This document shows, in pieces, positions 56,687 through 64,000 of a stretch of 64,000 nucleotides of DNA; position 1 is the stretch's first letter, and each line of letters starts with the position of its first letter. The notes under the pieces are model-generated. The model was given only the letters and a program-made list of their open reading frames with translations, was not told where the DNA came from and searched no databases. The DNA is from Aldrovandia affinis. Lineage: Eukaryota > Chordata > Actinopteri > Notacanthiformes > Halosauridae. Made by a program: the position numbers and the translations under genes. Where the stretch lies: contig JAINUG010000047.1 in NCBI GenBank assembly GCA_029706075.1, positions 3,046,675 to 3,110,674 on the forward strand. Direction: 5' to 3'.

Positions 56687-58185
56687 TCAGAACTTACAGA
56701 AGACTTCTTTGAGGTCCAGGTACTCGGAGGGAATGGCAGACAGGTCAGGAGGTTTCTCGGGAGAAAGGGAACTCGGAACAGAAGAGCGGGCTTGATGCAG
56801 GCAGTGAGACAAACATTGTGGGCTCCAACCCACAATCTTGTGACTGCTCCATTCCAGGGAAGGGTTATGTTTTACAAGCCAGGGATGGCCAAGGACAATG
56901 GGTGCGTGAGGAGACTCGATGATGTGCAGCTTTATCCTCTCCTGATGGTTGCCGGAGATGCGCAAAGTCAAGGGAGAGCTGGTATGGGTTATGTGGGCAA
57001 GTGTTTGCCCGTTGAGTGAGTTGGCCACCAGGGGCGTGAAAGCCTGGAAACCGGAATGCCCCACTTGGTAGCCACACCAACATCAAGGAAGCTCTCTTCA
57101 GCGCCTGAGTCAATGAGAGCGGTGGTCTCTCGCCTCTGACCCTCCCACTCGATAGTCACAGGCAGGCAGGTGCGTTGTTTAGAAGAGCGTTCAACCGGAG
57201 TTACGCCCACTAGTGCTCCTCTACTCACTAGTGGGCATTGGCCCTTCAATGGACAGTTCGAAACAAAGTGACCTGGTTGACCACAGTAGAGGCAGGACTT
57301 ATTAGCCATCCTCCGATCACATTCTTCTCGGGTAAGACGAGCACGATTCACCTGCATGGGTTCCGGTTCTGACCTGGGTGCAGAGGAAGCTTTAGGGTGA
57401 GTGACGAGGGTAGCAGGAATCTTGAAACTCTCAGACTCTGGCCTTCGAAAACCCCCAGGATCCCGGAAGCATTGGTGCTCTTGCAGCTGTGAGTTGACCC
57501 GAAGAGCCAGACTGATGAGGTTGTCGAAGGACTCGGGTAGGTCGCGGGTCAGGAGCTCATCTTTCAGTTGTTTGGATTATCCGAAGATGAAGGCGTCATA
57601 GAGCTCCACTGGAGTTAGCCAGCGTCTGGAAGTCGATGGCGTAATCTGAAACAGATCTTTTCCCTGGCGCATGTGAAGCATCTCCCTAGCTGCTTCGTGA
57701 CCATATTTAGAATGGTCGAAGACCTTCTTCATCTCCTCGGAAAACATGTTGAAGCTCTGGCAGTAGGGAAATGACTCCTCCCACGCAGTGGTTCCCCAGG
57801 TCTTGGCTTGACCGGTCAGTTGGGTGATGACGTAAGCCACCTTGGAAAGCTCACTGGGGAATGACAATGGCTGTAGCTGAAAGATCAGCTGACACTGCGT
57901 AAGAAATGCGCGACAGCCGCCAGGTTCACCGGCCTACTTCTCTGGGGGAGGCAGACGGGGTTTGCACACCGGCGCTGAAGGAAAACCGGGATGGGATGGT
58001 TCAGCGGGTTGCTGGGGTGCGGGGCTGGGTGCAGGAACTCGCAGCGTCATGGTGAGTTCCGCCAAACTGGAGGTAAGGGTCTGAAGGTGGTGGGTGACCG
58101 TCTCCAGGTGGGTCTGATGATGCCCGAGCATGGCCCCCTGCTGCTCGAGAGCGAAGCGTAGATGGTCAGGGGCTGGTGGGTCCAT
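56687..58185 (-). pseudogene. gag-protease of gypsy C
   Basis: The likely start is the ATG at 58185 (MDPPAPDHLRFALEQQGAML), a typical fish gypsy gag start with a helical N-terminus. The capsid part at 57577-57867 includes SFPSELSKVAYVITQLTGQA and CQSFNMFSEEMKKVFDH. A CCHC zinc knuckle, CLYCGQPGHFVSNC, is encoded near 57257-57300. The protease active site TALIDSGAEESFLDVGVA follows near 57070-57125, with DSG where many relatives have DSG or DTG. The segment APIVLGHPWLVKHNP near 56880-56925 continues into the pre-reverse-transcriptase linker ending ...YLDLKEVFCKF. A stop near 57578 and frameshifts near 57380 and 57060 break it. Confidence 0.85.
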
Positions 58186-58201
58186 CGTGGTCAGAACGTA
58201 C

Positions 58202-58521
58202 TGTGAGGTACGGGATACAGGGATAGGACAACGAGAGAGAGAATGATAGCGATAGATAGAAGCGTGAGATAATTAGTAATTAGTAATGTTAGTAACTTAA
58301 TCTAAATCCCTAATGTTAGTAGATTAGTACTATATACATCTAACTAATATATACAAAGTGTTTTAGAAAGAAAGAAGGAAGTAAACGAGATAAGAAACCA
58401 AGATAGACAAACCGTAAAGTTGAATTGAACGGGGAACAGAACGTGAATGAAACGTGAATGATAAGAATAATATATAAACAAAGTACAAAAACAAACCGAA
58501 CAGACATTGCAAAACATAACA
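58202..58521 (-). mobile_element. 5' LTR of gypsy C, internally deleted
   Basis: Read on the minus strand it starts TGTTATGTTTTGCAATG and ends CGTACCTCACA just before GTACGTTCTGACC and the gag ATG. It is about 320 bases against 759 and 950 for solo LTRs E and F. The loss lies between the TGTCCTATCCCTGTA tract and the end. Confidence 0.82.
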
Positions 58522-59494
58522 CAGAGATGCTGTTACTGAGGTGGGGAATACGGTGACTGGCTGCTTGCTGAAAGTGGGGGTTAAGTGCGCGCATCACAGG
58601 CAACCCAAGAGACGTGCTGTCGCCTGTCAGGTCAAGCGCAGAGGCACGCACTACTGATAGTCAGGCAGAGAGCCAACGTCAGCTCGATTGATACCAGATC
58701 AATGACAGACCGATTTTGTGTTTCCAATGACGTTGAAAAGGCACAACAAGGCTTCAGGTGCGCAGGGGAGAAAACGGAGGAAGGAGGAGGAGGAAAAGAG
58801 AGTCCAATTAAGAGGTAGGCTATGTCATCAAAATGCAATTTTGTTGTGTTTCTGTGTTATTGTATGAGGCTAGGGAAGTTCTAGCGAAGTAATAAACAAG
58901 CTAATGAAATGTTATAAATCTAGCCTGAAACCTATCCCACCAAATAGAGCATGAAAATACATTTAATTTGATACCTTATTCACTCTCATATCTTAGATTT
59001 TAATGAAGTTATGGTCATTTTTACACTCGGACATTTGCATATTGACCCCTATTGTTTTTCAATGATCTTGAAACAAAAGCTGTGATTCAATAACATAAAT
59101 GCCCATAACTTTCTTAAAAATAAAGATAATTGCATGACATTTTCAGTAATTACAGATTGAAGCATTCTAAAAAAGATATGATATATCTTAATTTGAATTA
59201 TCTGAAATTGCATTACATAATCAATTAATCACATAATTACATGTTGCGCACACGCCGCGACACGGCAAAAACCACGGCAGGCAATGAGCATTTGGGCAAA
59301 GATATCTCACATTCTGGGGCAAATTTTTTTGCATCAACAGATTTCAATGAAGTTTCACCAGAAACAAGATAAAATGTTAAATTAACGTCCTGGATACCTT
59401 TTATTTCATCCTGAACTTGCGATATATCATTTTGAAAGCACTAAACACGAGTCTGACTCTGAAGTGTAGCGTATGACCAAACCGAGCAATGTTT
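58522..59494. other. Non-coding stretch, nothing recognised
   Basis: The first 300 bases are GC-richer with short open frames. From about 58850 it is AT-rich. It may be part of the longer repeat whose left end is at 59495, but only the part after 59495 can be matched inside the window. Confidence 0.35.
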
Positions 59495-59690
59495 AATCAA
59501 ATTTCGGAAACAAGATGGAGGATCGAGTTTTCAACTACGTTATATCGCAGACATATGGTAAAAAAAAAACCCGACAGCCCTTGGAAAGCCTGCATTTTGT
59601 AACATACCGGCCATAGTCTCTCGTAGGGTACAACATTATATCAGCACAGGGACACATAAAAAACATTTAGACCTACAGCTGCTTTTGCTT
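59495..59690 (+). repeat. Unclassified dispersed repeat, copy 2 (uninterrupted)
   Basis: It matches 1-118 plus 918-960 across the site where the hAT element sits in copy 1. The local sequence CATAGTCTCTCGTAGGG has a single copy of the target octamer (one base different). Confidence 0.8.
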
Positions 59691-60221
59691 GTAATAGGTA
59701 ATAATACCTATTATTAGGCTACCAAAATTAGTAGTAGGGTACAACTTTCTTAGTAGGGTTCTTACCATTTTCTCTTATCCTGCCTGTTTAAATGAGACAC
59801 AAATGCCAATCTCGCCTAGGGCTCCAAAATGTGTAGAGCCGGCCCTGGGTGAAGCAGAGAGGCTTGCCATCACCCTCCGCTTTCTTGCCTGCCAACACGA
59901 TTTATCATTACGCGTATGCGTAACGTTAATTTCTTGAGTACGTGCACAAAGTACGCACCCAACGACCGCAGGATATGCGTGGCAGCCATTTTACGTACGC
60001 ATATACATATTTAAAGTGAAGTATATTTAGGCCTTAAGGTTTAATCCTTCTACACAGTTCGCTTGGGCCTGAAATAATTTATCCTAAGGTAAAAAAAACT
60101 AAAACCCTCTGAAACAGTCTGATCTGCCAATGTGTAAACGTGCAGAACAAAATATGGAAAGCATATGTCAACCAGAAAAATACAAACATTTTTTACAAAG
60201 CAAGAGCACAATGCAAGTGAC
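59691..60221. other. Unassigned, includes a possible hAT right end
   Basis: At 59830-59848 the minus strand reads CAGGGCCGGCTCTACACA, like a hAT terminus. No partner end or 8-base duplication was found. Nothing else is recognised. Confidence 0.3.
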
Positions 60222-60306
60222 CTCTGCCTGCACAATCCCATTGTCTCTTCTCTAATTGGATACTTTCCTTTGATTCAGTCACAAGGTCAGCGTACTGTAG
60301 GTAATC
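60222..60306 (-). CDS. Possible internal exon, gene unknown
   Basis: An 85-base open block on the minus strand lies between an acceptor-like TTGTTTGTTGTTCCAG and a donor-like GAG followed by GTCACT. It encodes DYLQYADLVTESKESIQLEK and then RQWDCAGR. The composition looks protein-like, but I know no family with it. The donor is non-consensus. Confidence 0.25.
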
Positions 60307-61042
60307 CTGGAACAACAAACAACAAATAACTTTCCAGGAATAAAAGAGACAACTGTGACTGACCAGTCAACCTAGTGTCACACTTTCATTCATAAAAAAA
60401 CCTCTAAATACTATCAGAATTAGATAATGGGACATTTAGTACTATTGCTAGTATTTAGACATATAGCACACAGTATACAATGTGCGAAAATCTTCAGTGT
60501 TTTATATAAAGAAGGACTAGAGGGCAAATTCAAACAGTTCACAGAGGCCAAAGATAAATAGGCACTGAAAAGGAGGTAATCATATCAGTAAAATGAAGAG
60601 TACACTTAAAATTGGTGTATGTTCATGTCACTTTCAAAGTTACGAACATTTCAGAGTTCCGAATAACCTCCATTCCCAGTGTGTTTGTATCTATGAGGTT
60701 CTATCATTTTCAAAATTCCTGTGAATTGTTTTGTTCAGATCCAGATAAATTGTAGCTTGTAATTGCGCAACAAGCCTCACAAAAAATACCCTTGCTTGCT
60801 GCTGCTCATAAATGTCCCCTCACACATTTATATTTTGGTTATTATGAAACAATTACTGCAAATGTAATGATTACATTTCCATTAAAATGCATTAATACAA
60901 TCCTTCATTCTTATTGAATCCTAAATTCTACCAACAGTACCAACCACCGTCACTCTGGCTTTTTTGCCAGAATTTGAGATTACTGCATGAATGTTGCTAC
61001 AATAAATACAATTATTTTACATTTTCATTTATGACTTTACAC
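60307..61042. other. Non-coding stretch, nothing recognised
   Basis: AT-rich. A possible intron if the flanking exon candidates are real. Confidence 0.3.
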
Positions 61043-61148
61043 CAGCGGATTCTACTGATCAGTGATTTCAGCAAAGCTGTTACGGCTGCATTATCCTCGC
61101 TGTAATGTTGTCTTCTCAGGAAGCCAGGAAGATAGTGGAGCAAACACA
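61043..61148 (-). CDS. Possible internal exon, gene unknown
   Basis: A 106-base block on the minus strand follows a strong acceptor (GGCTTTGTGGTTTTCCAG) and ends before GTGTAA. It encodes CLLHYLPGFLRRQHYSEDNA and AVTALLKSLISRIRW in its only open frame. Its phase does not join directly to the candidate at 60222-60306. I cannot name the gene. Confidence 0.3.
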
Positions 61149-61376
61149 CTGGAAAACCACAAAGCCAGATAAGTCCTGACAAATATGAGTGCATACTCAC
61201 AGGGCTTAGCGTCTCCCCCAAGCTAAACATATTACATAGGATTTAATGTTAAGTTAAGCCAACAAGCAAGCAATTCATATCAGTGCAAGCACCTTTAAAA
61301 AAAATAAAAATCATTGGGCTGTGACACACCTAAAACTGAAATTTCTGTTTATACCTCTCCCCTGCCAAGCCCATTC

Positions 61377-61635
61377 CCATTCTTACACCCGCTATTTTCA
61401 AGTAAATCCCCCCCTAGTAATGTGAGTTCGCTGCCGTAGCTCTGTGACCAGTAGTGACGAAGGCAAAGTATCGGCTCTTCCAAGACGGCACTCGCCAGGC
61501 CGTCGACCGTAACCCGGTACTCCAGAGCCTCTCCTGTGGCTTCCCTTCCCCCTCCCTGGGGCGGACAGCCAATCGGGGCATCGAACCCCAGTCGCCATGG
61601 CCAGCATCGAACGTTGTAACCACTGGACCACGCGG
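61377..61635 (-). mobile_element. tRNA-derived SINE, third family
   Basis: On the minus strand the head reads CGCGTGGTCCAGTGGTTA (box A) and GGTTCGATGCCCC (box B). A 13-base duplication, GCCAAGCCCATTC, lies at 61364-61376 and 61636-61648. The body is unlike the other two SINE families in the window except for a CCTCCCTGGGGCGGACAGCC tract that resembles CCCCGGAGGTGGACAGCC in the SINE at 49550. Confidence 0.92.
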
Positions 61636-61648
61636 GCCAAGCCCATTC

Positions 61649-62264
61649 TGTATTAGTTTGTTATTAGATTCATCAGGAATGGTTTTATATGTTCAAGCAG
61701 TTTTTCACACGTGTGAATGTGTGACTGTGTGGGAGTGAGATTCTTCAATGCACTCATGCACATCAGTCATACTGTAGTAGTAATATAATTCCAGAAATTA
61801 ATATTATTATTTCCGCAATCCAAATTGGGGAGACATGCTATACACTCATACATGAAATAAAGCATGATTACATTGTCCCTGAGACAAATTTTTAAGAGAT
61901 ACATTCATAACACTGTCCAAGTAGAGAATCTTTGTGTGCAGTCAGAATAATTGATGTCTTTAGGGTTTAGGAAAGGGTCAGTCTTGGACAGGTCATGATG
62001 CATAGTCAGTTCACTCAGTTCATTGGCCCTGTTGTGTTTGTTCAGAAATCTGGCACTGGATTGAAAATGTTCTGTATTTGTACGTGTTTCTGTGTCCCTG
62101 AGGGACAGTATTTTGTTTCCTCTTCACTCTGTGCTCAGTTTTTTCTCTACTGGTCAGGGGGAAATTTAACACACAAGCTTTTTGTAGTCTGTGGAGTGTG
62201 ACTACAAACAGCAGAAAAGAGGGGGGGGGCATTTACCTAATGTATTTTGTGTTGTTCATGATCA
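61649..62264. other. Non-coding stretch, nothing recognised
   Basis: No gene or repeat boundary recognised. A G-run lies at 62220-62229. Confidence 0.35.
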
Positions 62265-62530
62265 AGGGGAAGGGAGCTGGTAAAACATCACTCCCACCAC
62301 CAACAACAAACAACAGAAATCAAAACAACAGGCACCATCAAGAATAACCACCACCAAAAAACATTGATGGCCAACAACCCTCACAAATACTGTTAAAACA
62401 ACAGCAACACCACCACCAATAACAACAACCAATAAACAAAAACAACAATCAACACCAACAACCACCAACAGCTGTCACCACACACAGCAACCACAAACAA
62501 TAACCAACAACAACCACCAACGACCAAAAA
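62265..62530 (+). repeat. A/C-rich low-complexity tract
   Basis: Irregular CAA, CCA and ACCACCAACAACAA units with few G or T on the plus strand. The glycine/valine-rich minus frame here is a by-product of composition. Confidence 0.9.
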
Positions 62531-62958
62531 TGTCAAAGGCCCCCCAGTGGCCGTATTGCAGTTTTGCTCTTAATAGATACAGAACTGTTAAAATCAAATG
62601 TGTGTGATTTTTGCTATTTTTAATTGTGTGACCAATTAGCTATTATCCTCAGCCATTGCTGAATAATGTCTAAGATTTATATGTTTACACCACTCACAGA
62701 GCCAAGAGTGCGAACCCTTGGACAAAGGCTGTATGTACTGATATAAAATTGAACTGACATGAACTTTAAGCTGATTTGTTTTCAGTAAGAATGTAGATCA
62801 ATAATTGGTCAATGAAGTCTTTTTATCACACTGTCTGTATTGTTACTTTGTTTTCTCAGTATGGAATGATGACGTGGAGGCATATTTCAGTGTGACATAC
62901 TGTATAATATCAATGGCAGCATGCTAGTTTCCACTCTTTCACAGATGTTATAAAGACC
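62531..62958. other. Non-coding stretch, nothing recognised
   Basis: AT-rich, no feature. Confidence 0.35.
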
Positions 62959-62960
62959 TA

Positions 62961-63512
62961 CACTACCAGTCAAAAGTTTGAGTACACCTGCTGGAAACTA
63001 GGTTTATCTCATAATTGACAATGCTGTACACCGTATACATTTCTGTAAATACTTTAAAATGACAAAAAACACATGTAACAATGAACAAAATGAACATCAA
63101 AGAAATGTTCAAGAAAACTATATTGAAAATGGAATCTTGGATTCCTCAAAATAGCCACCCTTTGCCGTGATAACAGCATAACAAACACGGGCCATTCGGT
63201 TAATAAGTTTCAGCAGGAAATCACCCGATATGTCTTCCCAGCTCTCCTGCAGCAATTCCCAGAGAAACTTGTGGGTTGCTTTGCTTTGACTCTTCTGTCC
63301 AGTTTGTCACATACAATTTCTATGGGATTGAGGTCTGGGCACTGGGCAGGCCAGGTCATCAGTTTGAGTTGTCCTTCACGTTCCTCCTTCACCAGGTAGT
63401 TCTTGCACAACTTCAAGGTGTGTTTCGGGTCGTTATCTTGCTGAAGAATGAAGGAGTGCCCGATTAGCCATAGTCCAGATGGAAGGTGTACTCAAACTTT
63501 TGACCGGTAGTG
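62961..63512 (-). mobile_element. Tc1-type transposon with internally deleted transposase
   Basis: TA flanks it at 62959-62960 and 63513-63514. The 28-base termini start CACTACCAGTCAAAAGTTTG (left) and CACTACCGGTCAAAAGTTTG (right, other strand). Between them only the end of a transposase remains on the minus strand: QQDNDPKHT (second catalytic Asp region) and WPAQCPDLNPIE (third acidic catalytic residue), then DKLDRRVKAKQ. The DNA-binding part is gone, so the element could only move in trans. Confidence 0.93.
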
Positions 63513-63514
63513 TA

Positions 63515-63964
63515 CATATTCCATAGTTTCTAATTTCTCTAATTTGTTTGTGAAAAGATGCAATGCTAATCCATTGGAAACTGGCTATGTCAGCCACAAA
63601 TGAAATACATAACTTTTCAATTAATTCAACTTCTTTGCAGAGCTGTGCAGAGCTGCATGGATATCTGCCAATTCAAACTGCCATAGTACAAAACAACTAC
63701 TTTACATCTTTCAGTTCTACACCTTGCAGTTCTCATTTTCAGCACTAGATGGCAATCACAGCTTCTTTATTCTTTGGATAATGATTCCATTAGGAGTGTT
63801 ACCTGTCTATCCTGGGCATGTATCAGCTGTCCTGTTGCTTTGAATCCAAAGAATCAAAAGTTCACAAAACATATCTCCATGTTACAAGGCTTAATGAAGG
63901 TTTAAGAAGGTTTATTTAAGTATTATTTTTCCTTAATAAATGTAGATTTCTGTTCTGTTACCAG
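63515..63964. other. Non-coding stretch, nothing recognised
   Basis: No feature, except the pyrimidine tract leading to 63964. Confidence 0.3.
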
Positions 63965-64000
63965 GTCAGCTGTGATGCTGTTGAGGCAGTAAAAGATGAA
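63965..64000 (+). CDS. Possible exon start at the window edge
   Basis: After TTTCTGTTCTGTTACCAG the plus strand stays open to the edge as VSCDAVEAVKDE. Twelve codons are too few to judge. Confidence 0.2.

Larger units (their letters stand above)
55790..58521 (-). mobile_element. Ty3/gypsy element C, internally deleted
   Basis: Two related LTRs (55790-56323 and 58202-58521) flank gag and a short part of pol on the minus strand. Most of pol is gone: reading runs from gag through protease into the first residues before the reverse transcriptase, then directly to a 69-base tandem repeat and the 3' LTR. It belongs to the same LTR family as solo LTRs E and F. Confidence 0.85.

Noticed and set aside
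61570..61635. A tRNA-like sequence on the minus strand
   Set aside because: It is the head of a SINE with a 13-base duplication. The acceptor stem does not pair well.
62262..62468. Gly/Val-rich 68-residue minus frame
   Set aside because: Product of the A/C-rich low-complexity tract.

Overview
The window looks like teleost fish genomic DNA. One diagnostic single-copy coding exon is visible, betaine-homocysteine S-methyltransferase (bhmt). The rest is a fish-style repeat mix: L2, CR1/Rex1-like, Tx1-like, L1-like and RTE-like LINEs, Tc1/mariner, hAT, piggyBac and Harbinger-like DNA elements, Ty3/gypsy and another LTR retroelement, and tRNA-derived SINEs. The species cannot be named from the sequence alone. 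There is no sign of bacterial, viral-genome or CRISPR sequence.

Layout. Positions 1-7125 hold one bhmt exon on the minus strand (1021-1153) and, about 5-6 kb upstream in the direction of transcription, a decayed second copy of exons 3-5 (6211-7125). Part of intron 3 of that copy is repeated in inverted orientation at 4754-4999. Positions 7330-17124 are an old minus-strand LTR retroelement (5' LTR, primer site, broken gag, expanded protease region). It is interrupted by an L2 LINE that itself carries a CR1/Rex1 LINE, and by a solo LTR. Positions 17125-29530 hold a dead Tx1-like LINE, three solo LTRs, a Harbinger-like element, a decayed coiled-coil pseudogene, and an L2 tail interrupted by a DNA element with GGGCCC ends.

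Positions 29535-35526 are one RTE-like LINE split by three datable insertions: a SINE, a piggyBac and an hAT. Positions 37500-49020 contain an L2, a truncated Tc1, an L1-like LINE split by a solo LTR, another solo LTR and a CR1/Rex1-like LINE. Positions 49482-58521 are three broken gypsy elements plus SINEs. The last 5.5 kb are poorer in recognisable repeats. They contain a second copy of the repeat found at position 1, three weak exon candidates, one SINE and an internally deleted Tc1.

Almost every reading frame is retrotransposon or transposase debris with stops and frameshifts. The value of the window lies in the nesting order, which can be read from target-site duplications and from uninterrupted sister copies inside the same 64 kb. 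The only gene with a secure host function is bhmt, which transfers a methyl group from betaine to homocysteine. I did not find a coherent new multi-gene system.
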